Source: Bactrocera neohumeralis
Taxonomy: Eukaryota > Arthropoda > Insecta > Diptera > Tephritidae
Direction of reading: 5' to 3'
NCBI RefSeq assembly: GCF_024586455.1
Contig: NW_026089624.1
Location: forward strand, 25,748,069-25,812,068
DNA: 64,000 bases
The notes beneath the pieces were generated by a model that did no database searches, was not told the origin of the DNA, and saw only the letters and a list, made by a program, of their open reading frames with translations. The translations under genes were made by a program, and so were the position numbers. This document shows, piece after piece, positions 10,772 through 21,200 of the stretch; the first letter of the stretch is position 1, and each line of letters begins with the position of its first letter.

Positions 10772-11665
10772 TTTTAATATGCTTATCAACTTCTGCCTTA
10801 TGAACCTCTGGATATCTATACAAGCTAGAGTATATTGGCATATCATTTTTAGTTATTATTCTGTGTTTAATTTCATTGGTAAAAGATAAGTTGTCAACTT
10901 TTTTATAAAAAACGTTTTTATGATTATTGACAATTCGAAATAATTTTTCCTATTCGAAAGTTTGCAAAAGATTCATAGGAATCATTGCTGTGATATTATG
11001 AGTGTCAACTTCACAACTAAATATTTCAGCAAAGTTTTCTTTATATGCTCTTTTGTTATAAACTTCTTCAGTGAGAAAGAGAGTTATAACAGCATTTTTT
11101 GTTATGAACTGCCTGTTAGTAAAGTCAATAATGCAGTTCAACTCCCTTAAAATATTATGTCCTATGAGGCCATCAAATTTATTATTAAATTTACACTCTA
11201 AAATCGCGGAAATAATCTTTAAGTTTAAATTCTTTAAAGATTGGAAATTTACACAACTTTTTTATCAATGTATTTGTCCCTAAAGCTCTTGCTACTACAT
11301 TAACGTCTTGCTTCCACTAAGGGTGACAAATATCAGGATTTATTTACACTGGAGTTCCTGATTTCCATTGGTTCAATATGTAGGTTTGTATTACACTGGA
11401 GCCCCGGTTTGCGTCGTTAATGGGGACCGTAGAGACGCGACGCAAAACGAAACGACGCAAATCGAAACACATTTCCCCATATACTTACTGCAAAATATTT
11501 TTAATTTGTTCCTGAGTTAAAAAAATACAACTTTTGTAAGAAGGCATTTACATAGCATACAAAACATTTATTTTAATCTATATATATGTATATATCTATA
11601 AAAACAAACTCACATTTTTAAATCAAAACAGCAATTTAAAAAAGAAATGCGATGAATTTAAAACC

Positions 11666-12276
11666 TTAGTCGTCCATAATTTCTTCGGGCTGAGTTACAT
11701 TTTTGCATAAAAATGCGTCCAAAGTTTGTTGTATAAAAATTGCTTTTTTCTCCATGTAAACATTTTTGTAGCATTGTATGGCGTCGGAAAGAGATTGACT
11801 TGCCTTGGCACTACGATTTTCATCGGGATCATTGTTGCAAAAAATTTCAATCGCCTGTTCTACCAGTTCCATCGCTTTTGCAATTTGCGCAGTTGTTAGC
11901 TTTTTTGGTTCTGTTTGGATAACGGTCGGATCAGTTTCATCATCCAACGTATGTTCAGTACCAAAAGTTAATAACATTTCGTTTGTGAGCTCTTCATCCT
12001 GTAAGTTTAACAGTTCGTTGATATCCTCAATACCCATTCCTTCAATATTATTTTCCCTAGCCAGATTAGCAATTTCTTCCCGAACAGTTGGTATATCGTT
12101 AATCGGAACATTGTTTTTAAGCAAGCACTCTGGCCATATATTTCCCCAACTTCCTTTCATACAAGTCACTTTAACTTCTTTCCATGCAAAACCAATATTT
12201 TCGACAGCCATCTTGATATTGTAATCCTTCCAAAACTGCGGTATGGTTAATTTATCTGCTTTATCAGTTGCTTCTA
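11666..12276 (-). pseudogene. Tigger transposase C-terminal segment
   Basis: Minus-strand ORF reading EATDKADKLTIPQFWKDYN, then MAVENIGFAWKEVKV and on through an acidic C-terminus to a stop at 11666. In Tigger proteins this region follows the catalytic core. It continues exactly from the interrupted reading at 13587 once the mariner and its TA duplication are removed. No internal stop is seen in this part. Confidence 0.88.
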
Positions 12277-13584
12277 TCGGGTGATTTTTAAGAGCTTGAT
12301 AACTTTTTTAAAAAAAAAAAAACGCATAAAATTTGCAAAATCTCATCGGTTCTTTATTTGAAACGTTAGATTGGTTCATGACATTTACTTTTTGAAGATA
12401 ATTTCATTTAAATGTTGACCGCGGCTGCGTCTTAGGTGGTCCATTCGGAAAGTCCAATTTTGGGCAACTTTTTCGAGCATTTCGGCCGGAATAGCCCGAA
12501 TTTCTTCGGAAATGTTGTCTTCCAAAGCTGGAATAGTTGCTGGCTTATTTCTGTAGACTTTAGACTTGACGTAGCCCCAAAAAAAATAGTCTAAAGGCGT
12601 TAAATCGCATGATCTTGGTGGCCAACTTACGGGTCCATTTCTTGAGATGAATTGTTCTCCGAAGTTTTCCCTCAAAATGGCCATAGAATCGCGAGCTGTG
12701 TGGCATGTAGCGCCATCTTGTTGAAACCACATGTCAACCCAGTTCAGTTCTTCCATTTTTGGCAACAAAAAGTATGTTAGCATCGAACGATAGCGATCGC
12801 CATTCACCGTAACGTTGCGTCCAACAGCATCTTTGAAAAAATACGGTCCAATGATTCCACCAGCGTACAAACCACACCAAACAGTGCATTTTTTCGGGAT
12901 GCATGGGCAGTTCTTGAACGGCTTCTGTTTGCTCTTCACCCCAAATGTGGCAATTTTGCTTATTTACGTAGCCATTCAACCAGAAATGAGCCTCATCGCT
13001 GAACAAAATTTGTCGATAAAAAAGCGGATTTTCTGCCAACTTTTCTAGGGCCCATTCACTGAAAATTCGACGTTGTGGCAGATCGTTCGGCTTCAGTTCT
13101 TGCACGAGCTGTATTTTATACGGTTTTACACCAAGATCTTTGCGTAAAATCTTCCATGTGGTCGAATAACACAAACCCAATTGCTGCGAACGGCGACGAA
13201 TCGACATTTCACGGTCTTCAGCCACACTCTCAGAAACAGACGCAATATTCTCTTCTGTACGCACTGTACGCATTCGTGTGGTTGGTTTAATGTCCAATAA
13301 AGTAAACTGAGTGCGAAACTTGGTCACAATCGCATTAATTGTTTGCTCACTTGGTCGATTATGTAGACCATAAATCGGACGTAAAGCGCGAAACACATTT
13401 CGAACCGAACACTGATTTTGGTAATAAAATTCAATGATTTGCAAGCGTTGCTCGTTAGTAAGTCTATTCATGATGAAATGTCAAAGCATACTGAGCATCT
13501 TTCTCTTTGACACCATGTCTGAAATCCCACGTGATCTGTCAAATACTAATGCATGAAAATCCTAACCTCAAAAAAATCACCCGA
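12277..13584 (-). mobile_element. rosa-type mariner (DD41D), 1308 bp
   Basis: The insertion is bounded by inverted repeats tcgggtgattttt at 12277 and aaaaatcacccga ending at 13584, with TA duplicated at 12275-12276 and 13585-13586. The transposase is on the minus strand. The spacing between the second and third catalytic Asp is 41 residues, the hallmark of the rosa group first described from the fruit fly Ceratitis rosa. It sits inside the Tigger coding sequence. A truncated end of the same family occurs at 42175-42341. Confidence 0.93.
12385..13471 (-). pseudogene. rosa mariner transposase with one frameshift
   Basis: The start is an ATG at 13471 (MNRLTNEQRLQIIEFYYQNQ), leading into the usual mariner N-terminal helix-turn-helix. 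The catalytic Asp residues are in LFSDEAHFW, FQQDGATCHT and SCDLTPLDYFFWG. I count 41 residues between the second Asp and the third (the D of TPLD). A frameshift near 12885-12900 moves the reading from the first frame (to MHPEK) into the frame beginning CTVWCGLYAGG. The protein would be about 360 residues, near full length for the family. It is a pseudogene as it stands, but otherwise well preserved. Confidence 0.92.
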
Positions 13585-13586
13585 TA

Positions 13587-14159
13587 TAAGTTGAGAAAAT
13601 GTTCGCCGTAGATAGTAAGACTTAAAGTTGGATATTACGCCTTGATCCATCGGCTGTATGATAGAGGTGGTGTTAGGAGGCATAAAAACAATTTTTATAT
13701 TTTCAGAAATATCATCTGAATATATGGGATGTCCTGGAGCATTGTCCATTAGTAACAGCATTTTAAAATCAATCTTTTGAGAGCAACAATAATCTTTCAG
13801 TGCGGGAACAGCGCAGATTTTAATCCAATCTGTAAATAGCGTGGCAGTCATCCATGCTTTCTTATTAGCACGCCAGTGAACCGGAAGATCACTTCTATTC
13901 ACATTTTTAAGGGCTCTTGGATTCTCAGACTGGTAAATAAGAAATGGCTTGAATTTAAAATCCACTTCTGCGTTTCCACCTAGAAGAAGGGTAAGTCGAT
14001 CTTTAGAGGCTTTATACCCAGGAGCAGATTTTTCGGCCTTGGAAATGTAGGTTTTTTTAGGCAACCGCTTCCAATACAAGCCAGTTTCATCGACATTCAA
14101 GACCTGCTTGCGAGAATATTCCCCTTCTTTGACACTAGCATGTAGTTCAAGCTTAAATT
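13587..14159 (-). pseudogene. Tigger transposase catalytic segment
   Basis: Minus-strand reading with the DDE_1 (CENP-B/Tigger) catalytic blocks: QVLNVDETGLYWKRLPKKTY (first Asp in VDETG), ASKDRLTLLLGGNAE, LLLMDNAPGHP (second Asp in DNAPGH) and VFMPPNTTSIIQPMDQGVIS (third Asp in PMDQG). All three acidic positions are present. The N-terminal HTH part runs into the N gap. The reading frame is cut at YLRRTFSQLI by the mariner and resumes beyond it as EATDKADKLT. Confidence 0.92.
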
Positions 14160-14259
14160 NNNNNNNNNNNNNNNNNNNNNNNNNNNNNNNNNNNNNNNNN
14201 NNNNNNNNNNNNNNNNNNNNNNNNNNNNNNNNNNNNNNNNNNNNNNNNNNNNNNNNNNN
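14160..14259. other. Assembly gap (100 N)
   Basis: Exactly 100 N. Tigger transposase lies to the left and BEL gag to the right, both minus strand, so an element boundary is hidden in or beside the gap. A run of exactly 100 N is the usual placeholder for unknown size. Confidence 0.98.
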
Positions 14260-14474
14260 ATGTTTTAACAATTTTTTCCTCTACCCTTACCGCAATTTCA
14301 TATTGAGTGGTAAGAAATTCTTTCCTTTGCTGCCAAGTTGGGCACTTCTTTCGTACTGAAAGCGATTGCTCTGATAGAAGTAACGATTTTTCTGGTAATG
14401 CGGCGGTGCAAATGTTTACCAGATTTGGCTCCCAGCTATCTGTGAGAATATTTTGTGTCGATAGAATCGACAAG

Positions 14475-16214
14475 CCATGGTCGTCATCAAAAGGGGTTTC
14501 TCTCATCCGAGGCTGTTTAAACTTTTTCATTTGTATTGTTTTTTTACGTGGCGGGTCCCAAGCCCAGCGCACAACCCTATGTAAGGAATGTTTCGCCTTC
14601 TCACATTAGCTCGCCTTCGAACGGATGTTCTTGGGCTACCCAGAGGATACTTGGTCAAAGACCGGAAGTAGTGAGCTGCTTGAGCCATGTGTAAAAGAAT
14701 CGTTTCTGGCCACTCCCAAGTGAATGGCGATCAGAGAACTTTCCTCACTTGCGTGAACTTCTACACATGACTCCATCCTCCCAGGAGAAGGAGAACCCGA
14801 TTCCCCAATCGATGACGATGGAGCAGACGTTCCATTACCCGACCATGAAGAAGTTCGAATAGCAATTACCCGCTTCAAGAACAACAAAGCGGCAGGGGCC
14901 GAGGGACTACCGGCCGAGCTATTCAAACACGGCGGCGAAGAACTAATAGGGAGCATGCATCAGCTTCTTTGTAAAATATGGTTGGACGAAAGCATGCCCA
15001 ACGATTGGAATTTAAGTGTGCTATGCCCAATCCATAAAAAAGGAGACCCCAAAATCTGCGCCAACTACCGTGGGATCAACCTCCTCAACATCGCATATAA
15101 GGTTCTATCGAGCGTATTGTGTGAAAGATTAAAACCCACCGTCAACAAACTGATTGGACCTTATCAGTGTGGCTTCAGACCTGGAAAATTAACAACCGAC
15201 CAGATGTTCACCATGCGCCAAATCTTGGAAAAGACCCGTGAAAGGAGAATCGACACACACCACCTCTTCGTCGATTTCAAAGCTGCTTTCGACAGCACCA
15301 AAAGGAGCTGCCTTTATGCCGCGATGTCTGAATTTGGCATCCCCGCAAAACTAATACGGCTGTGTAAACTGACGTTGAGCAACACGAAAAGCTCTGTCAG
15401 GATCGGGAAGGACCTCTCCGAGCCGTGCGATACCAAACGAGGTTTCAGACAAGGCGACTCCCTATCGTGCGACTTCTTCAACCTGCTTCTGGAGAAAATA
15501 GTTCGAGCTGCAGAACTAAACAGAGAAGGTACCATCTCGCGACTGGCTCTCACGTCACTGTTGACAGTCAAACCTTTGAAGTTGTAGATAATTTCGTCTA
15601 TTTAGGAACCAGCATTAACACCACCAATAATGTCAGCCTGGAAATCCAACACAGGATTGCTCTTGCCAACAGGTGCTACTTCGGACTGAGTGGGCAATTG
15701 AAAAGTAAAGTCCTCTCTGGTCGAACAAAAGCCAAACTCTATAAGTCGCTCATAATTCCCATCCTGCTATATGGTGCAGAGGCTTGGGCGATGACAGCAA
15801 CCGATGAGTCGACGTTACGAGTTTTCGAGAGAAAAATTCTGCAAAAGATTTATGGTCCTTTGCGCATTGGCCACGGCGAATATCGCATTCGATGGAACGA
15901 TGAGTTGTACGAGATATATGACGACATTGACATAGTTCAGCGAATTAAAAGACAGCGGCTACGCTGGCTAGGTCATGTTGTCCGGATGGATGAAAACACT
16001 CCAGCTCTGAAAGTATTCGACGCAGTACCCGCCGGAGAAAGCAGAGGAAGAGGAAGACCTCCACTCCGTTGGAAGGACCAAGTGGAGAAGGACTTGGCTT
16101 CGCTTGGAATATCCAATTGGCGCCACGTAGCGAAAAGAAGAAACGACTGGCGCGCTGTTGTTAACTCGGCTATAATCGCGTAAGCGGTCTCTACGCCAAT
16201 TAAGAAGAAGAAGA
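14475..16214 (+). mobile_element. RTE copy a: truncated, with inverted 5' end
   Basis: One insertion bounded by the 12-bp duplication agaatcgacaag at 14463-14474 and 16215-16226. The 3' part (14781-16214) is plus strand, carries RT sequence and ends in an (aag)n tail. The left part (14475-14778) is the 5' leader and first codons of the same element in the opposite orientation. The endonuclease half is missing. This arrangement is what twin priming gives during retroposition. A further internal deletion near 15537 has removed the catalytic part of RT. Confidence 0.92.
14781..16183 (+). pseudogene. RTE copy a reverse transcriptase fragment
   Basis: Plus-strand RT and C-terminal region in several frames. 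Recognisable blocks are LCPIHKKGDPKICANYRGIN, KAAFDSTKRSCLYAAMSEFG, KRGFRQGDSLSCDFFNLLLE and the terminal RIKRQRLRWLGHVVRMDENT. Compared with the intact copy at 18316-21282, a stretch of roughly 200 bases after TACCATC (near 15537) is gone, including the YADD catalytic motif, and the downstream part is in another frame. It is not functional. Confidence 0.92.
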
Positions 16215-17439
16215 AGAATCGACAAGCAATTTGAAATAGTGGATTCTTGTTTGATAAATTCTACACTTTTTTCTATATTTTTCTTAATTTTTGGCAAGTT
16301 CATTAGTATCATTACTTGTTTATCGACCAGTATTCTTTCGTTTTCGTATCTAGCTTTTAGAGCTTCCCAAGCCAAATTGAAATTATCGTCATTTAATGCA
16401 AGCTGTTTGACTATTTCTCCTGCTTGACCTTTTGTTCTGTATCGGAGGTGATACAATTTTTGTGCTTTTGATAGTTGATAGTGGATGGTTGATGTAAACG
16501 GCTGTAAACATGTCCCGGAAGGACGGCCATTCTTCATAACCTCCATAAAATTTTTCTGTGTCACATGCGGACACCTCGAGGTGGATGCCTGAAATTGTCT
16601 CTTGATAATGTTCCATTTGTGGCAGCTCTACTCTCGGATGTGGAGTAGGTGCTAATGCTTTTATTACCTTTAACTGATTGGAGATCATAGCTTTTGTTTC
16701 TTCATATTGGTCTAAGCAGTTTTCATAAATATCGTAAGCCGATGATTTAAATTAAGTGGCACATCTGAATCGTCAGAATCTACTATGGCATCATGAGCCG
16801 CTTGCAGACGAGTCCAAAAATTGTTAAGGTTTTGGCTTTTTATTTCTAATAACGACTCAGAGTTTTTATGAATCGATGATGAGGCAAATCTAGTGCAGTA
16901 TCGTAATAAACTGTCACTTTGTGAAATTAATTTAACAATTTGTTTTGAGCGTGTTGCTCCTGCAGGTGTATTTGATTTACAGACGAATACAATATATGGG
17001 TGCGTTTTTGTTTTGTTTGTTTTTTATTAGGTCACCACACTATTATTATATGTACAGCTGTTGTTAGCTTATTAGAAACGCTCTGTTTTTTGTAGGTGCA
17101 TGATGAGTATAATGATAAACATTTCTAATATACCGTTATTTATATTCCTATATACTACGATACTTTCGCATTCATTGTGTTACTTTATTCTCTACTAAAT
17201 TCACTCTGTTTTGTAGTTGTAAAGTTAAAGTTCTTTTAATTTTTTTCCAAATAGTAAATGCGTATAAAGTAAATTAAGTGCGACAGCTAATTAGAAACAG
17301 TTTTAAAACTGAAAAATTAAAATTAAATTAAATTAAAATTCCTTAGGATGTTAATAATGTTATTGCTTTCTAATAAGAGTGTGTTTCAAGTTGTGGTTTT
17401 AAATATATTCAAATGTATTATTGAATTTTTTTAATAGGG

Positions 17440-18095
17440 AAACGCTACAGCTGTTCACCTACTCTTCGCTGCTACATATTTGACCTTCGTCGGTCTGGAA
17501 AGATGTGCAAAGAAATTTCGAATAAGTTCAAATCCTCACAAAAAATTGTTATGAATGTTCTTATTCCATTTGTGGCAGCAATTATACAGAATTTTAAAAC
17601 AATATTTCAATATTGCACGCAAATAAAAAACCCGGTATGTCGTTTGGAACGATGTAACAAAAATTAATCGCTTAGGTTTTGATGGTCGAAAGTATATTTG
17701 CCGTCCAAAAATTCACGAAATTGATCCTCGCTATATTCCACGTCCTCTCCATAAGATTAATGAAATTTTAAACAAGGAGAAATACGTCAACATCCTTGAA
17801 AATATCAGGTTGCCGTGGGCTGAGGAAAATTTGCCTGTTATAAGGAAGATAACAAATCAAAGCATACGTCTGAGTTGACACAAAAGTTTTTTAATGAAAA
17901 CTCTATCAATGTTTTGGACTTAAACCCTATAGAACATCTCTGGGTAATGTTAAAAGAGCCATATATATTAAAAACATCCCAAATATGGATGTTCTTTGTG
18001 ACGAAATTAGAACAGCATTGCAAGCTACACCATTAGTGCGCTGTTGGAGTCTTATAACGTAAATTCGGAATCGATGTGAAGCAATATTAAAGTAA
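17440..18095 (+). pseudogene. Tc1 transposase relic
   Basis: Plus-strand reading in all three frames. One frame gives VVWNDVTKINRLGFDGRKYICRP (first catalytic Asp in WND) and IDPRYIPRP. Another gives LDLNPIEHLWVMLK (the catalytic Glu in NPIEHLW), followed by IKNIPNMDVLCDEIRTALQA. The second Asp block is missing, apparently by deletion between about 17780 and 17910. Multiple frameshifts and stops are present, so it is inactive. Confidence 0.85.
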
Positions 18096-18283
18096 AAGAG
18101 ATAACCAATAAAATACTAACTGAAAGTAAGCAAGCTTTTGTAATATCAATATTTTTTGTTTATAAAATATTTCCGTTTCTAATCAGTTTTCGCCCTCAAA
18201 TCGTTGATTCCACATGTCTTTGTTAAAATCTTCAAAACTAAAAGGAATTTTAACAAAATTTTTACTATTATAGTTTAAGTTTA

Positions 18284-21200
18284 ACATTCTTCTTCTTAAT
18301 TGGCGTAGAAACCGCTTATGCGATTATAGCCGAGTTAACAACAGCGCGCCAGTCGTTTCTTCTTCTCGCTACGTGGCGCCAATTGGATATTCCAAGCGAA
18401 GCCAGGTCCTTCTCCACTTGGTCCTTCCAACGGAGTGGAGGTCTTCCTCTTCCTCTGCTTCCCCCGGCGGGTACTGCGTCGAATATTTTCAGAGCTGGAG
18501 TGTTTTCGTCCATCCGGACAACATGACCTAGCCAGCGTAGCCGCTGTCTTTTAATTCGCTGAACTATGTCGATGTCGTCGTATATCTCGTACAGCTCATC
18601 GTTCCATCGAATGCGGTATTCGCCGTGGCTAACGCGCAAAGGACCATAAATCTTTCGCAGAACTTTTCTCTCGAAAACTCGCAACGTCGACTCATCCGTT
18701 GTTGACATCGTCCAAGACTCTGCACCATACAGCAGGACGGGAATTATGAGTGACTTATAGAGTTTGGTTTTTGTTTGTCGAGAGAGGACTTTGCTTCTCA
18801 ATTGCCTACTCAGTCCGAAGTAGCACCTGTTGGCAAGAGTTATCCTGCGTTGGATTTCTAGGCTGACATTGTTGGTGGTGTTTACGCTGGTTCCAAGATA
18901 GACGAAATTATCTACGACTTCAAAGTTATGACTGTCAACAGTGACGTGAGTGCCAAGTCGCGAATGCGACGACTGTTTGTTTGATGACAGGAGATACTTC
19001 GTCTTGCCCTCGTTCACTGCCAGACCCATTTTCTGTGCTTCCTTGTCCAGCCTGGAGAAAGCAGAACTAACGGCGCGGGTGTTGAGGCCGATGATATCAA
19101 TATCATCGGCATACGCCAACAGCTGTACACTCTTATAGAAGATGGTACCTTCTCTATTTAGTTCTGCGGCTCGAACTATTTTCTCCAAAAGCAGGTTGAA
19201 AAAGTCGCACGATAGGGAATCGCCTTGTCTGAAACCTCGTTTGGTATCGAACGGCTCGGAGAGGTCCTTCCCGATCCTGACGGAGCTTTTGGTGTTACTC
19301 AACGTCAGTTTACACAGCCGTATTAGTTTTGCGGGGATACCAAATTCAGACATCGCGGCATAAAGGCAGCTCCTTTTCGTGCTGTCGAAAGCAGCTTTGA
19401 AATCGACGAAGAGGTGGTGTGTGTCGATTCTCCTTTCACGGGTCTTTTCCAAGATTTGGCGCATGGTGAATATCTGGTCGGTTGTTGATTTGCCAGGTCT
19501 GAAGCCACACTGATAAGGTCCAATCAGTTTGTTGACGGTGGGCTTTAATCTTTCACACAATACGCTCGATAGAACCTTATATGCGATGTTGAGGAGGCTA
19601 ATCCCACGGTAGTTGGCGCAGATTGTGGGGTCTCCTTTTTTATGGATTGGGCATAGCACACTTAAATTCCAATCGTTGGGCATACTTTCGTCCGACCATA
19701 TTTTACAAAGAAGCTGATGCATGCTCCTTATCAGTTCTTCGCCGCCGTGTTTGAATAGCTCGGCCGGCAATCCGTCGGCCCCTGCCGCTTTGTTGTTCTT
19801 CAGGCGGGCAATTGCTATTCGAACTTCTTCATGGTCGGGTAATGGAACGTCTGCTCCATCGTCATCGATTGGGGAATCGGGTTCTCCTTCTCCTGGTGTT
19901 GTGCGTTCACTGCCATTCAGCAGGCTGGAGAAGTGTTCCCTCCATAATTTAAGTATGCTCTGGGCATCAGTGACTAGATCACCTTTGGGGGTTCTACAGG
20001 AATACGCTCCGGTCTTGAAACCTTCCGTAAGCCGCCGCATTTTTTCGTAGAATTTTCGAGCATTACCCCTGTCGGCCAGCTTATCAAGCTCTTCGTACTC
20101 ACGCATTTCAGCCTCTTTCTTCTTCTGTCTACAAATGCGTCTCGCTTCCCTCTTCAACTCTCGGTATCTATCCCATCCCGCACGTGTAGTGGTCGATCGT
20201 AACGTTGCGAGGTAGGCAGCCTGTTTTCTCTCCGCTGCGACACGGCACTCCTCGTCGTACCAGCTGTTCTTTTGCACTTTCCGAAAACCAATGGTTTCGG
20301 TTGCAGCTGTGCGTAAGGAGTTTGAAATGCCGTCCCACAGTTCCCTTATACCGAGTTGTTGACGAGTGCTCTCAGAGAGCAGGAGTGCAAGCCGAGTAGA
20401 AAATCGTTCGGCTGTCTGTTGTGATTGCAGCTTCTCGACGTCGAACCTTCCTTGTGTTTGGTGGCGCGCGTTTTTTGCTGCACAGAGGCGGGTGCGAATC
20501 TTAGCTGCAACAAGATAGTGGTCCGAGTCGATGTTAGGACCTCGGAGCGCACGCACATCTAAAACACTGGAGACGTGTCTTCCGTCTATCACAACATGAT
20601 CGATCTGGTTGGTAGTTTTTCGATCCGGAGACAGCCAGGTAGCTTGATGAATCTTCTTATGCTGGAATCTAGTACTACAGATAACCATATTTCGGGCCCC
20701 GGCGAAGTCAATCAGCCTCAACCCATTTGGGGATGTTTCGGCGTGGAGGCTGAATTTACCGACCGTAGTGCCAAATATACCTTCTTTGCCCACCCTGGCG
20801 TTAAAGTCGCCAAGCACGATTTTGACATCGTGGCGGGGGCAGCTCTCATAAGCGCGCTCCAAGCGCTCATAGAAGGCATCTTTGGTCACATCGTCCTTCT
20901 CTTCCGTCGGGGCGTGGGCGCAAATCAGCGATATGTTGAAGAACCTCGCTTTGATGCGGATTGTGGCTAGACGTTCATTCACCGCAGTGAATGATAGTAC
21001 TCGGCGACGGAGTCTCTCTCCCACCACGAATCCTACACCAAACTTGCGCTCCTTTATATGGCCACTGTAGTAAATGTCACAAGGACCTACTCGTCTCTGT
21101 CCTTGTCCCGTCCATCGCATTTCTTGGACGGCGGTGATGTCAGCCTTTGTCTTTACGAGGACATCAACCAGCTGGGCAGCGGCACCTTCCCAATTAAGGG

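Larger units (their letters stand above)
8429..11392 (-). mobile_element. Gypsy (Ty3) retrotransposon pol relic A, split by a GTCY repeat
   Basis: Minus-strand remains of a Gypsy-type pol. From right to left: protease C-terminus with FDGLIGHNIL and NCIIDFTNRQF (about 10950-11200); the run-up to reverse transcriptase, IKHRIITKNDMPIYSS (about 10800-10870); an 'SNSPYNSNIWVVPKKLD' block (about 9600-9680); RT proper; and RNase H down to 8429. The dispersed GTCY repeat (about 9694-10771) splits the gene between VDKHIK and RHSNSPYNS. No LTRs, gag or integrase were found beside it. The RT type resembles the 17.6/297 group, but I cannot place it firmly. Confidence 0.88.
11394..14159 (-). mobile_element. 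Tigger-like (pogo group) transposon, split by a rosa mariner
   Basis: One end is visible on the left: TA at 11392-11393 followed by cactggagccccggtttgcg, typical of Tigger/pogo termini. The transposase is on the minus strand, with its catalytic part at about 13587-14159 and its C-terminal part at 11666-12276. The two parts are separated by a complete mariner (12277-13584). The other end is not visible because the N gap at 14160-14259 follows the coding sequence, and BEL sequence is on the far side. Confidence 0.88.
14260..17052 (-). mobile_element. BEL/Pao retrotransposon gag relic A, split by an RTE
   Basis: Minus-strand gag of a BEL-type element (DUF1759-type gag). The right part runs from about 16985 (RSKQIVKLISQSDSLL, SLLEIKSQNLNNFWTRLQAA) through FYGGYEEWPSFRDMF and KGQAGEIVKQLALNDD to STISNCLSI at 16227. 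The left part resumes as LSTQNILTDSWEPNLV to VEEKIVKT at 14260-14463. The RTE insertion (14475-16214) and its 12-bp duplication lie exactly between ISNCLS and ILSTQ. The protease and pol parts are not seen; the N gap ends the relic. Several frame breaks are present. Confidence 0.9.
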
